47,941 bases of DNA from Candidatus Levilactobacillus faecigallinarum. GTDB lineage: Bacteria > Bacillota > Bacilli > Lactobacillales > Lactobacillaceae. Where the stretch lies: NCBI GenBank assembly GCA_019113985.1, contig DXGJ01000044.1:1-47941 (forward strand). The letters run 5' to 3'. Position 1 is the stretch's first letter. Every line of letters starts with the position of its first letter. The position numbers were made by a program, and so were the translations under genes. Positions 28,026 through 37,140 of the stretch are shown one piece after another. The notes under the pieces are model-generated. The model made no database searches, was not told the DNA's origin, and saw nothing but the letters and a program-made list of their open reading frames with translations.

Positions 28026-29387
28026 TTATTTGGTTAATTGGCTACTGGGAAACCGCATGGTGACCGTGGTCCCCTTGCCCAAGACACTCTGTAAGTCTAA
28101 CTTACCATTAAGTGCCTGGACCAGTTCACGCACAATCGCTAAGCCCAGCCCACTCCCACTGACCCGCTGGTTGGAATGGGAAATCTCCGCGCGGTAAAAC
28201 CGCTCGAAGACCCGCAGCTGGTCTTGCGGCGAGATACCAATTCCGGTATCGGCCACCACCAGTGCCCACTCCTGGGGCGTCTGTTGGATACTGACCGTCA
28301 CGGTGCCCCCGGGCCGGTTGTACTTGATGGCGTTACTCAAGACGTTCTTGATAATCTGGTCGAGCTTGCGCTGATCGGTCGCCACGATAAAATCGTCTGG
28401 GACCTGGTTGACAAGCTCGACCTGGTTGACCGCGGCTAACGGCCGTAGCAGGTGGACCTGACTCGCCAGTTGTTGGCCGACAGGCACGGTTTCCAGCTCA
28501 ACGGCGTTCCCCGATTCGATGTGCGAGATGGTCAACACATCGTTAATCAGTTCGACCAGCCGGTCACTTTGCTGGTCGATAATCTGCAGGAACTCCACGC
28601 TCTTTTCCGGATCATCCTTGGCCCCGGCTAACAGGGTCTTGGCGAACCCGGCGATCGCGGTCACCGGCGTCTTCAACTCGTGGGACGCGTTGGAGACGAA
28701 GTCCAGCTGCATCTGCTCGACCGCGTAAACCTCAGTCACGTCGTACAGCAAGACCAGCACTTGGAAATAATCCTGTGACGTGGCCGTATAGATGGCCTGG
28801 GCGTCGACGGTCCGTTCGTTAGGTGAGCCCGGCAACTTCAAGACCCGGTGCTGGCTCTTCCGTTCACTTAAGGCCGAGTTGATCAGGTTGGCCAACTCGA
28901 ACTGGTTCACGTCGACCGTAAACGGGTGCCGCCGGTCCGAAATCCGGTGTTGCAAAAACTGCTCCATCGCCGGATTGGCCAGCTCGACCTTACGGTAACG
29001 GTCGATGACCATGACTCCAATCGGTAGGTAGTCCAGTAGCGTCGCGAACTCCTGATTCTGCCCCGCCATTCGCCGCTGGACCTTCCGTTGGTGGGTCTGC
29101 AGGTAATTGATCTGCAGGGCCAGCTGGTAAAACGGGTCGTGTGGTGACAATAACACGTGCGCGGGTGTCTCCGCGTGACGAATCTTCTCGACCTTTTTGG
29201 TGAGGATGCTGATCCGTTGGTCGATCCAGTTCAGGACCAGGACCACGCCGCCCCACTCAATCAGGCTGAGCGACCAGGCAATAATCAGGGCTGAGACCAG
29301 GTGATGGTCGGGTCGAACCAGGAGAACCAACAGGGAGTTGGCAATCAAGATGACCAGGCCGCTCAACCAGTGCCAACGTTTAGTCAT
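28026..29387 (-). CDS. phoR: sensor histidine kinase PhoR
   Basis: The 453-residue kinase has two membrane helices (about 9-24 and 32-53) with almost no extracellular loop, then a PAS domain (about 112-220). A HisKA box holds the phosphorylated His236 (SNASHELKTPVTAIAGF). The ATPase domain has N box DQIIKNVLSNAIKYN and G boxes ADTGIGIS and GSGLGLAI. The tiny outer loop suggests it senses through the Pst/PhoU complex rather than directly. It overlaps phoP by 8 bases and lies directly before the pst operon, which supports PhoR over other kinases. Confidence 0.92.
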   Translation of the reverse strand: MTKRWHWLSGLVILIANSLLVLLVRPDHHLVSALIIAWSLSLIEWGGVVLVLNWIDQRISILTKKVEKIRHAETPAHVLLSPHDPFYQLALQINYLQTHQRKVQRRMAGQNQEFATLLDYLPIGVMVIDRYRKVELANPAMEQFLQHRISDRRHPFTVDVNQFELANLINSALSERKSQHRVLKLPGSPNERTVDAQAIYTATSQDYFQVLVLLYDVTEVYAVEQMQLDFVSNASHELKTPVTAIAGFAKTLLAGAKDDPEKSVEFLQIIDQQSDRLVELINDVLTISHIESGNAVELETVPVGQQLASQVHLLRPLAAVNQVELVNQVPDDFIVATDQRKLDQIIKNVLSNAIKYNRPGGTVTVSIQQTPQEWALVVADTGIGISPQDQLRVFERFYRAEISHSNQRVSGSGLGLAIVRELVQALNGKLDLQSVLGKGTTVTMRFPSSQLTK

Positions 29388-30087
29388 GGGGCGCCTCGAA
29401 GGTGTAGCCGAAGCCCCGCACGGTCTTCAGCAACTGGGGATGTTTGGGGTCGACCTCAATCTTTTCGCGCAAGTGGGAGACGTGGATGTCAACCATCCGG
29501 GTCTGCCCACTGTAGTCGAAGCCCCAGACGCCCTCGAGCAATTGCTCGCGACTCCAGACCTTGCCCGGGCGCTTCGCAAAGAATAGGAGTAATTCGAACT
29601 CCTTGGGCGTCAAGTCGATGGGGGTCGTCCCCCGCTTGACCTGGAACTTATCCTGGTCGATCTGTAGGCCCGCGATTTGAATCACGTGGCCGTTGTCACT
29701 GGTGGTTACCGGGGCCGCATCCTCGTGGTACCGCCGCATGACCGCCTTCATCCGCGCCAGGACCTCGCGGGGACTGAAGGGCTTGGTAATGTAGTCATCC
29801 GCGCCAAGTTCCAGGCCAAAGACCGTATCGAACTCGCTGGTCTTGGCCGTGATCATAATGATTGGCGTCTGAATCTTCTCCTGTCGTAACCGCTTGGTCA
29901 CTTCGACCCCATCGATCTTCGGCAACATCAGATCCAACAAGATGACGTCAAAATGCTCGTGTTGTGCTAACTGCAAGGCTTGTTCCCCATCGATGGCCGT
30001 GACCACCTGATAATCCGCCTGCTCCAAGTTGTACTGCAACAACGTCACAATTGCTGGTTCGTCGTCCACCACTAGCACTCTACTCAT
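29380..30087 (-). CDS. phoP: response regulator PhoP (OmpR family)
   Basis: The 235-residue regulator has a receiver with acidic pocket DDE (8-10) and phospho-acceptor Asp52 (LLDLMLPK). A C-terminal OmpR winged helix includes LTPKEFELLLFFAKRPGKVWSREQLL and RMVDIHVSHLREKI. It is expected to bind the TTNACA array before pstS. It starts two bases after the PDZ gene and overlaps phoR. Confidence 0.94.
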   Translation of the reverse strand: MSRVLVVDDEPAIVTLLQYNLEQADYQVVTAIDGEQALQLAQHEHFDVILLDLMLPKIDGVEVTKRLRQEKIQTPIIMITAKTSEFDTVFGLELGADDYITKPFSPREVLARMKAVMRRYHEDAAPVTTSDNGHVIQIAGLQIDQDKFQVKRGTTPIDLTPKEFELLLFFAKRPGKVWSREQLLEGVWGFDYSGQTRMVDIHVSHLREKIEVDPKHPQLLKTVRGFGYTFEAPHD

Positions 30088-30089
30088 GA

Positions 30090-31244
30090 TTACCCCTCCT
30101 GATCTCTGAATAGAACAATTCCGATTTCGTGTGGTGCCCCGGAATAAATGGCCGTTTCCGTAACCTTAAGCTCCCCCGCCATGTTGCGAACCCGTAAATG
30201 ACAATACGTCGGGTTCGCTAAGAGGGCCTCGTAGAAGGTCGTTTCACTCCGCACGGCTTGATGATTACATTCTAAAATAATATCGCCTGGCGCCAAGTCG
30301 AGCTTGACCGCCGGCGTCCCCGGTCGAATCGCTAAGACCCGGACACCATCGTCGACCTGAGAATACCAGAACGGCTGGTGCGCATCATAACGTTTGGCTT
30401 GCCATAAACAAGCCCCATAACAAACTAACAAGATGACCAGCGCAAACGGAAGGTCCTGGGGCCGCCAGAACAACCAACCGGTCAACACCACCGCGACCAG
30501 GGCCAACCATAGGAGTTTACGCGCTAGGCGCTGGTAAACCACCCGTGGCGCCTGCCGAAAGATGGTAAACCGGAGTCCCAAGAGTAGTGGCAGAATTAGA
30601 ACGGCAAAGGCGTGGCCGTGAATCGTCAACACCGGCCAGAAGGCCCAGCGACTGGTAAACCAGTCGCCGGGTACCAAGGTCACCATCGGAACCACTAACA
30701 GCTCGCGCCAGGGATAGCCGGCAATGCGTTTGCCCCGTTGCTTGGCATAAATCCGGGGGCTAGTGAAGCGACCACCATAATGGGCCAACCAGTGCCCCGT
30801 GGCCAGGAAAAATAGGGTCACCAACCACAAGAAACTAGCGGCCGGGACGGCGCCCCAGCTCAGACCCGTGGTGCCCAACTCAGGCCGGGTGGTGAGCAGG
30901 TCACCGCCATAGTACGTCAGTAACGTGCTCACCACAATCAGGGTCAACGGCAACACCGTGGTAGGCAGAACCACCAACGTCAGGGTCACCAAAGCCTCGT
31001 AAACCAGAATCCAGAGTAACGGTAGACTCAAGCCCACCACTAAGTTAACCACCGACAACCCAACACCGAGCACCAGGCCCTGCGTTAGCATATGACGTAA
31101 CTCGTAATGGTCACTGTAAACCGCGCTACTAAAGTCATGACGCTCGCGCTTGATCCGCGCCCGACTGGTCAGCCAAACGCGTAAAATGGCTAGCCAAACA
31201 AGGGGCTGCAGAAGATAGCTGCCCACGACTAGTAATGTCCGCAT
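30090..31244 (-). CDS. multi-pass membrane protein with C-terminal PDZ domain (MinJ-like)
   Basis: Of the 384 residues, about 1-285 hold seven or eight membrane helices. The last ~90 residues are a PDZ domain: VRVLAIRPGTPAVKLDLAPGDIILECNHQ, with the usual bound-ligand loop. The layout and length resemble B. subtilis MinJ (YvjD), which links MinCD to DivIVA at division sites; true equivalence is not proven. It is the first gene before phoP-phoR (2-base gap), so the phosphate regulators are co-transcribed with it. AAAGGTG is the ribosome binding site. Confidence 0.75.
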   Translation of the reverse strand: MRTLLVVGSYLLQPLVWLAILRVWLTSRARIKRERHDFSSAVYSDHYELRHMLTQGLVLGVGLSVVNLVVGLSLPLLWILVYEALVTLTLVVLPTTVLPLTLIVVSTLLTYYGGDLLTTRPELGTTGLSWGAVPAASFLWLVTLFFLATGHWLAHYGGRFTSPRIYAKQRGKRIAGYPWRELLVVPMVTLVPGDWFTSRWAFWPVLTIHGHAFAVLILPLLLGLRFTIFRQAPRVVYQRLARKLLWLALVAVVLTGWLFWRPQDLPFALVILLVCYGACLWQAKRYDAHQPFWYSQVDDGVRVLAIRPGTPAVKLDLAPGDIILECNHQAVRSETTFYEALLANPTYCHLRVRNMAGELKVTETAIYSGAPHEIGIVLFRDQEG

Positions 31245-31277
31245 GAAATCGACACCTTTCCTAAAATCATTATCATC

Positions 31278-31283
31278 AGTATA
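31278..31283 (-). promoter_or_regulatory. candidate -10 of the PDZ-phoP-phoR operon
   Basis: TATACT on the minus strand, 35 bases before the ATG. No good -35 is visible; the upstream bases are the prfB terminator. Confidence 0.4.
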
Positions 31284-31290
31284 CCATTAA

Positions 31291-31325
31291 CCAAAAACGG
31301 GTAACACGTCATTCGCGTTACCCGT
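31291..31325 (-). terminator. prfB terminator
   Basis: On the minus strand ACGGGTAACGCG pairs with CGTGTTACCCGT (one G-T pair), 5-base loop, followed by five T. Confidence 0.88.
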
Positions 31326-31367
31326 TCAATCAATTCTTTTTCATTTAGTGAAGACCCTAACGCGCTC

Positions 31368-32484
31368 TTAATCCGGGTTCTTCTGGCTCAACTGCCACTG
31401 CAAGAAGGCGTCGATGAAGGGATCGAGATCCCCGTCCATCACATTTTGCCCCTGGCTGGTCTCGTAGTTGGTCCGATGATCCTTGACCATGGTGTAAGGG
31501 TGGAAGACGTAGGAGCGAATCTGCGACCCCCAACCAATGTCCATCTGGTCGCCTTCCAGGGCGGCCTTCTCCTGGGCCTTCTTCTCTTCTTCCCGTTCGT
31601 AAAGTTTGGCCCGCAACATCCCCATGGCCGTCTGCCGGTTCTGGAGTTGTGACCGTTGGGCCTGACTCTGGGTCACGATCCCCGTCGGCAAGTGGGTGAT
31701 TCGAACGGCCGAAGACGTCTTGTTGACGTGTTGGCCCCCGGCCCCGGATGCCCGGTAAACGTCGACTTTCAAGTCGGCCGGGTTGATTTCAACGTCGACC
31801 GAATCATCGAGTTCCGGTAAAACGTCAATGGAAGCAAATGAGGTGTGTCGACGTCCCGCTGAATCAAACGGCGAGATGCGGACCAGCCGGTGAACACCCT
31901 TCTCGGACCGTAAGTACCCGTAAGCGTTGTGCCCAGCAATCAAGAGGGTCGCGCTACTTAACCCGGCAACTTCGCCCGGTTGGTAGTCCAAGATGGTCAC
32001 CTTAAAATGATGCTGGTCAGCCCACCGTTGATACATCCGCATCAGCATCGCGCCCCAGTCTTGGGATTCGGTGCCGCCAGCGCCCGGATGAATTTCCAAG
32101 ATGGCGTTATTGCGGTCGTACTTCTGGTTCAACAGGAGGTTCAGTCGGTATTGCCGCAGGGCCTCCTGGGTCGTGGCGAAGTTCTCCTCGAATTCCGCCT
32201 GCATGTCGGCGTCGGGCTCGTCGCTCAGCAATTCCACGGCAACGTCGAGGTCGTCAACACTGTTGGCGAGTTGCTGGAACTCGTCGACCTTCTTCTTCAT
32301 GTCGTTGGTCTCGTCGATCAACCCCTGGGCCTTCTGGGCATCATCCCAGAACCCCGGCTCCGCCATCTGGGCCTCGTTGACCTCAATGCTCTCGTTCAGG
32401 GCATCAAAGTCAAAGCGACCTCCTAAAGCCGGCTAATTGGTCACGCATGGTACTAATGTCACGTTTTGCATCACTTAATTCCAT
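31368..32484 (-). CDS. prfB: peptide chain release factor 2, expressed by programmed +1 frameshift
   Basis: Release factor 2 (371 aa after the shift) ends translation at UGA and UAA. The SPF tripeptide (RISPFDSAGRR) that reads the stop codon and the GGQ of SGAGGQHVNK are present. The ATG is at 32484 with AAGGAG upstream. Codons 1-24 run to CTT, then TGA at 32412-32410 is codon 25; the ribosome slips +1 on CTTTGAC and continues LDFDALNESI into the long frame. An AGGAGG (32419-32424) lies three bases before the slip site, the classic stimulator. The shift autoregulates RF2. Confidence 0.95.
32409..32424 (-). promoter_or_regulatory. RF2 frameshift site (internal Shine-Dalgarno + CTTTGAC)
   Basis: Reading on the minus strand: AGGAGG (32424-32419), three bases TCG, then CTT-TGA-C (32415-32409). 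It is the canonical autoregulatory slip signal. Confidence 0.95.
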
Positions 32485-32543
32485 GATGTTGGCTCCTTTT
32501 TGTTTGATTTTTAATTCTTAACATTATTTTGCAATTAGGTTAG

Positions 32544-32576
32544 AAAAAACAAAAGCTTGTGGAAGCTTCCGCTTCC
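32544..32576 (-). promoter_or_regulatory. two mutually exclusive hairpins with U-tract between element B and prfB
   Basis: Hairpin 1 is GGAAGC/GCTTCC (32571-32576 with 32561-32566, four-base loop). Hairpin 2 is AAGCTT/AAGCTT (32563-32568 with 32553-32558, four-base loop), followed on the minus strand by TTG and six T. They share 32563-32566, so only one can form. The arrangement resembles an antiterminator/terminator pair; stems are short, so this is tentative. Confidence 0.45.
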
Positions 32577-32722
32577 GGGGCGGTTCTGGGGGGCCGTGTC
32601 CGTGGTGGGCACGACTTGAAGCCTCACAAAATTCGTGAGTCTCCAAGCTCGGCCTTTGTGTAAGCCGGGAAAATCCCCCGACTAACACAAACTTCACCAC
32701 TCTGGCCCCCCAGAACCGCCCC
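32577..32722 (-). ncRNA. structured RNA element B (partner of 16397-16540)
   Basis: This 146-nt element has the same architecture as element A. A perfect 19-bp closing helix joins 32577-32595 to 32704-32722. GTGGTG/CACCAC is at 32602-32607 and 32695-32700. One arm is CTTGAAG/CTCCAAG plus CTCAC/GTGAG (32615-32647). The other is TTTGTGT/ACACAAA (32655-32691). Helix bases differ from A but pairing is kept, while GGGCACGACTTGAAGCC and GTAAGCCGGGAA are shared. It sits between secA and prfB, 93 bases before the prfB ATG. Immediately upstream on the minus strand, CATGGAC/GTCCATG (32732-32779) may form another stem. Confidence 0.7.
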
Positions 32723-33081
32723 TCCAGCTAACATGGACTTTGCCCATTACAGGACAGGTCGCTCATCATTCGGTCCATGAAAACCACCACTGCCATTACT
32801 TAGCGGCTAATAAGCAACCGCCGGCAAAAAATTCTACTCCATTATTCTCAACTTAAAATTGTCGTTGAGCAGCTCATCGCGAGATTCGGCACAATTTAAA
32901 TAACAAGCAGTATGTCTCACTAACAACTGATAATCAGGTAACTTGCGCTATCATCGGTACCCAATTAAACCGAGTGCGGTAACTGGGAATCTGGCCCTGC
33001 CGCAAACTGACCAAACCAGTGAAACAGTCTACCGTAAGATTGTCAGTCTATTCTTACAACCGTCGCTCTCGCTCATTTCGC

Positions 33082-33112
33082 AAAAACGAGGCCGGAATCA
33101 CTTCCCGCCTCG
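33082..33112 (-). terminator. secA terminator
   Basis: On the minus strand GAGGC pairs with GCCTC and an inner GGAA with TTCC; five T follow. Confidence 0.82.
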
Positions 33113-33124
33113 TCGCTTCCCGCT

Positions 33125-35488
33125 TTAACGGGTAATGTTTTGTCGAATTTCAGACTTCATGAAGAGTCGCGTTGAATCGTAATCGATGTCGGAAATCATT
33201 TCTTCGAACATCCGGAACCCATCTTGTTGGTATTCAACCAACGGGTTCAGTTGTCCGTAACCCCGCAACCCAATCGATTGTCGTAACTGGTCCATCGCAT
33301 CGATGTGGTCCGTCCAGTGTGAGTCGACGACCCGCAGCAGCACAACCTTTTCGAATTCCAGCATTTGGGCTGGGTCGTAAAGTTGCTTAGCCTTTTCGTC
33401 GTAAACGTCGTTCGCCAGACCCATGAAGTAGTCGATGATTTCATCGGCGGTCTTGTCCTTCAAGTCAGCCAAGCTGATCTTGTCAGGCGAAACCATTGCC
33501 GAGATTCCGAAATCAAGCAACGTATCCAGATCCCAATCGGCCTGTTCGCCCTGCGTATGCAGGTTGACCACCCGGGTCACGGTCCGCTTGATCATTGGCA
33601 TCAAGACCCACTTCAGGGACTTGTCCTGTTGAATAATCTGGTTCCGTTCGCCGTAGATGACGTTCCGTTGTTGCCGCATCACATCATCATATTGCAAGAC
33701 GTTCTTCCGGGAATCGTAGTTGTTCCCTTCAACCCGCTTTTGGGCGGATTCGACTTGCTTGGTGATCATCCGGCTCCGAATAACAGCATCTTCACCGTCA
33801 ACGTTCATCCGTTGCAGGAAGTCTTTAACCCGGTCGGAACCGAAACGCCGCATCAGGTCATCTTCCAGTGACAGGTAGAACTGGGTCATACCAGGGTCAC
33901 CCTGCCGGCCAGAACGGCCACGCAGTTGGTTATCGATTCGCCGAGATTCGTGACGTTCCGTCCCAATAACGGCCAAACCACCCAATTCAACCACGCCGGG
34001 TCCCAACTTGATGTCGGTCCCCCGTCCAGCCATGTTGGTGGCGATGGTAACGGCACCCCGTTGACCAGCGTTCTGGATAATGTCGGCTTCCTTCGCGTGG
34101 TTCTTGGCGTTCAAGACCACGTGCGGAATGTTCTCTTGATCCAACCGTTCGGAGAGGTACTCGGAGGTTTCAACCGCCACGGTACCAATCAACATTGGTT
34201 GGCCCTTTTCGTGCAGATTCTTGATTTCACGGACAACCGCATCAAACTTGGACTCCAAGGTTGGGTACAACACATCGGGATGGTCGACCCGGACAACCGG
34301 CTTGTTGGTTGGCACGGTGATGACTTCCATGTTGTAGATTTCCCGGAATTCTTCGGCTTCGGTCTTGGCCGTCCCCGTCATCCCGGCTAACTTGGCGTAC
34401 ATCCGGAACAAGTTTTGGTACGTGATGTTGGCCATGGTCTTGGTCTCTTCTTGAATCTCGACGCCTTCCTTAGCTTCGATGGCTTGGTGCAGCCCGTCGG
34501 AGTAGCGCCGACCTTCCATGACCCGCCCCGTAAAGGAATCGACGATCAAGACTTCGCCGTCTTGAACCACGTAGTCCTTATCGCGGAGCATAATAAAGTT
34601 CGCCCGTAAGGCTTGATCCATATGGTGGGTCAAGGCGGTGTTGTCCGTGTCATACAGGTTCTTCAAGTTGAAGTATTTTTCGGCCTTTTCGATTCCTGAG
34701 TCGGTCAAAGCAACCGTCTTGGATTCCAGGTCGATCTTAAAGTCTTCTTTTTCGTGGAGCGTCTTGGCGAACCGGTCGACCCGCTTGTAGAGCTGGCTGG
34801 TCCCTTCGGACTGTCCAGAAATGATCAACGGTGTCCGGGCCTCATCGATTAAGATGGAGTCCACTTCGTCGACGATGGCGAAGCTCAGTGGCCGTTGAAC
34901 CATGTCTTCTTTGTAAACCACCATGTTATCCCGCAGGTAATCGAACCCGATCTCCCCGTTGGTGGAGTACGTGATGTCGGCCTTGTAGGCTTCACGCTTC
35001 TCATCTGGTGTCTTTTCAGCGGAGTTCAAGCCCACCGTTAAGCCCATCCAGTTGTACAGCTCGCCCATTTCGGTCGCGTCCCGTGCAGACAGGTATTCGT
35101 TAACCGTGACGACGTGAACACCCTTGCCAGCGATGGCGTTTAAATAAACGGGCATCGTGGCGGTCAGAGTCTTCCCTTCACCGGTCTTCATTTCGGCGAT
35201 GTTCCCTTCGTGAAGAACAATCCCCCCCATGATTTGCACATGGAATGGGTACAGGCCTAAGACCCGGCGTGCACCTTCACGACATGCAGCAAAGGCCTCA
35301 GGTAACAGATCATCCAAGGTCTCGCCATCTTGATACCGTTGCTTAAATTCTGGCGTTTTTGCCTTCAAATCTTCATCTGAAAGCTGTTCATATTCATCAG
35401 CGTAGGCGCCAACCTGATCCGCTAATTTACTGAGGCGTCGTAAAGTTCGTCGATCACTTTCGACCCATCGTTTCAAAATATTTGCCAT
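33125..35488 (-). CDS. secA: preprotein translocase ATPase SecA
   Basis: The 787-residue motor drives Sec export through SecYEG. Walker [13 protein letters not shown] lies near 101-112. [14 protein letters not shown] is Walker B, and the second helicase domain has [12 protein letters not shown] and the arginine fingers in [13 protein letters not shown]. It ends at SEIRQNITR without the C-terminal zinc-binding tail seen in many SecA proteins; this short form is usual in lactobacilli as far as I know. It lies between hpf and prfB, the conserved order. Confidence 0.97.
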   Translation of the reverse strand: MANILKRWVESDRRTLRRLSKLADQVGAYADEYEQLSDEDLKAKTPEFKQRYQDGETLDDLLPEAFAACREGARRVLGLYPFHVQIMGGIVLHEGNIAEMKTGEGKTLTATMPVYLNAIAGKGVHVVTVNEYLSARDATEMGELYNWMGLTVGLNSAEKTPDEKREAYKADITYSTNGEIGFDYLRDNMVVYKEDMVQRPLSFAIVDEVDSILIDEARTPLIISGQSEGTSQLYKRVDRFAKTLHEKEDFKIDLESKTVALTDSGIEKAEKYFNLKNLYDTDNTALTHHMDQALRANFIMLRDKDYVVQDGEVLIVDSFTGRVMEGRRYSDGLHQAIEAKEGVEIQEETKTMANITYQNLFRMYAKLAGMTGTAKTEAEEFREIYNMEVITVPTNKPVVRVDHPDVLYPTLESKFDAVVREIKNLHEKGQPMLIGTVAVETSEYLSERLDQENIPHVVLNAKNHAKEADIIQNAGQRGAVTIATNMAGRGTDIKLGPGVVELGGLAVIGTERHESRRIDNQLRGRSGRQGDPGMTQFYLSLEDDLMRRFGSDRVKDFLQRMNVDGEDAVIRSRMITKQVESAQKRVEGNNYDSRKNVLQYDDVMRQQRNVIYGERNQIIQQDKSLKWVLMPMIKRTVTRVVNLHTQGEQADWDLDTLLDFGISAMVSPDKISLADLKDKTADEIIDYFMGLANDVYDEKAKQLYDPAQMLEFEKVVLLRVVDSHWTDHIDAMDQLRQSIGLRGYGQLNPLVEYQQDGFRMFEEMISDIDYDSTRLFMKSEIRQNITR

Positions 35489-35710
35489 GTGAGAATTCCC
35501 TTCAGTACAGTGTTTAATCGTTTTATTTAAAGTTACCCATAGTTTTGCGATAAATCAACCTACATTTTAACACTAACCCGGCTAAGATGAAACTGTCGAC
35601 CCCAGTTAACGAAGGTTAAACCGTTTCCAATTATCCTAAGTTCCGAAATGCGGTACATCCCATGATACCACGTAACTGTCGCTTGTCACCTCTAACCCTT
35701 AATTGGACGC
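35489..35710. other. secA leader and intergenic region
   Basis: About 220 bases with no gene. A TAAAAT on the minus strand near 35565 may be a -10, but no convincing -35 accompanies it. Confidence 0.4.
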
Positions 35711-35743
35711 AAAAAAGGGAGCCCGTAAGCGCCACGGGTCCCC
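35711..35743 (-). terminator. hpf terminator
   Basis: On the minus strand a GGG-ACCCGT stem pairs with ACGGGCTCCC and is followed by six T. Confidence 0.86.
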
Positions 35744-35772
35744 TTCATTGATACAAGACAAATTCAACTTGC

Positions 35773-36330
35773 TTAAGCTTCGTCGCCAGCCTCAATCAGG
35801 CCGTAACGGCCATCATTCCGACGGTAAACGATGCTGACGCCATCGGTTTCAGCGTCTTGGTAGATAAAGAAGTCATGCCCTAACATATCCATCTGTAAGA
35901 TGGCTTCTTCATTGTCCATTGGCTTCAGCGAAACCCGCTTCGTCCGGACAACCTCTAACGCGTTACTGTCGCTCGCCTTGTCTTCAGCACTCTCTGGTAC
36001 GAAGTCAAGGTTCTTGTAGCCCTTTTCACGGGATTTGCGGTTAACCTTAGTCTTAAACTTCCGAATTTGACGTTCCAGCTTGTCGGTAACTAGATCGACG
36101 CTGGCGTACAGATCCGGCGAGGTCTCCTCTGCCCGTAATGTCAAGTATGGGAGTGGGATCGTTACTTCAACCTTTGCTGTCTTATTTTGGTAGACCTTTA
36201 AGTTGATATGCGCAATCGCCTCAACGTTGTTTTCGAAATATTTCTCTAACTTGCTGATGCGCTTCTGAACGTAATCCCGGATTGCGTCAGTAACTTCGAT
36301 GTTTTCACCACGAATATTAAATGTGAGCAT
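35773..36330 (-). CDS. hpf: ribosome hibernation-promoting factor, long form
   Basis: The 185-residue long HPF has an N-terminal YfiA-like domain (1-105, MLTFNIRGENIEVTDAIRDYVQKRI) that sits in the 30S decoding site. A linker and a C-terminal dimerisation domain (about 128-185, RVSLKPMDNEEAILQMDMLGHDFF) join two 70S ribosomes into 100S dimers. It lies in the conserved hpf-secA-prfB order. The promoter is strong (perfect -10) and carries a cre-like site, suggesting control by carbon status. Confidence 0.96.
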   Translation of the reverse strand: MLTFNIRGENIEVTDAIRDYVQKRISKLEKYFENNVEAIAHINLKVYQNKTAKVEVTIPLPYLTLRAEETSPDLYASVDLVTDKLERQIRKFKTKVNRKSREKGYKNLDFVPESAEDKASDSNALEVVRTKRVSLKPMDNEEAILQMDMLGHDFFIYQDAETDGVSIVYRRNDGRYGLIEAGDEA

Positions 36331-36411
36331 AAAACTTCTCTCCCTTCAGCCAAGAGATACTTGGCTTGCTCAGCACTAGAAGGACCACTCTTCGGTGCTT
36401 TGCTTACTATT

Positions 36412-36452
36412 ATTATAATAGAAAGCGCTTCGATAGACAATTAATCTAATTG
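36412..36452 (-). promoter_or_regulatory. hpf promoter with cre-like site and flanking palindrome
   Basis: -35 TTGTCT (36435-36440), 17-base spacer and -10 TATAAT (36412-36417). The spacer holds AGAAAGCGCTTCGA (36420-36433), 11 of 14 matches to cre. CAATTA-ATC-TAATTG (36438-36452) is a palindrome overlapping the -35. Confidence 0.7.
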
Positions 36453-36465
36453 ATTTTACGTTTTC

Positions 36466-37140
36466 TTAACGGGCTAAAGTCAAGCTGGTAACCGTTTTCG
36501 CGCCGCTTAAATAAATTTGACTGGCGGCGTGGCGGAGGGTCCGGCCGGTGGTGTACACGTCATCCAACAGTAAAATTCGTCGATTTTTCGTTACCGCTTC
36601 CGCCCCAGGCACCAGGGAGAACGGCTGGGGCGTCCGTAACCGTTCCTGCCGGGTCTTGCTGGATTGGGGCCGTGGCTTGGTCGTCTGGGTCACCGTCAGC
36701 ACTTGGTGAAAGGGTTGCCCGCTCAGCCAGCCCGTGACCTGATTGAATCCCCGAGTCCGCCAGGTGGTCGGTGTCACCGGGATGGGAACCAACACGTCAT
36801 AGGTGCTCACCGCCAGGGCTTGGCGCACGGCATCCTGCATCACCAGGCGTAGCTGATAATCCCCCTGGAACTTGTACTGCTGCATATAGGCCTTCAGCGT
36901 CTGGTCGTAGGGGAAGATGGCCCGGTTCCGAAACGCATCCCCCCACCGTTCGCAATCATGACACACTTGCTGGGTGGCCTGCTGGCGTCCACACTGGGGG
37001 CACCGGGGGCCGCTGATGGGCCGCAGGCGTTGCTGACAGGTCCGACAAATTACGGGCGTCGGCAACGGGCGCCACTGCCAGATAACGGCCAGCGTAACCT
37101 CGATGACGATGGGCGCACCACACCAGACACAGGCCCTCAT
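36466..37140 (-). CDS. comFC: ComFC phosphoribosyltransferase-like competence protein
   Basis: The 224-residue protein has an N-terminal zinc ribbon: Cys4/Cys7, Cys32/Cys35, Cys47/Cys50 and Cys60/Cys63. A phosphoribosyltransferase fold follows, with the PRPP loop ILLLDDVYTTGRT near the C-terminus. It acts with ComFA in DNA uptake during natural transformation. I use the ATG at 37140, which overlaps the comFA stop by 4 bases (ATGA); a longer frame to 37236 would run deep into comFA. Confidence 0.9.
   Translation of the reverse strand: MRACVWCGAPIVIEVTLAVIWQWRPLPTPVICRTCQQRLRPISGPRCPQCGRQQATQQVCHDCERWGDAFRNRAIFPYDQTLKAYMQQYKFQGDYQLRLVMQDAVRQALAVSTYDVLVPIPVTPTTWRTRGFNQVTGWLSGQPFHQVLTVTQTTKPRPQSSKTRQERLRTPQPFSLVPGAEAVTKNRRILLLDDVYTTGRTLRHAASQIYLSGAKTVTSLTLAR

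Larger units (their letters stand above)
32485..33081. other. long gene-free gap between secA and prfB
   Basis: With the secA terminator this is a 640-base gap. It contains element B, the hairpin pair before prfB, a CATGGAC stem upstream, and about 300 further bases (32780-33081) in which I see no gene; the one plus-strand frame has no ribosome binding site or family. Confidence 0.6.

Noticed and set aside
32943-33128. 61-codon plus-strand frame in the secA-prfB gap
   Set aside because: No ribosome binding site, no family resemblance, and it overlaps the secA terminator and stop codon.
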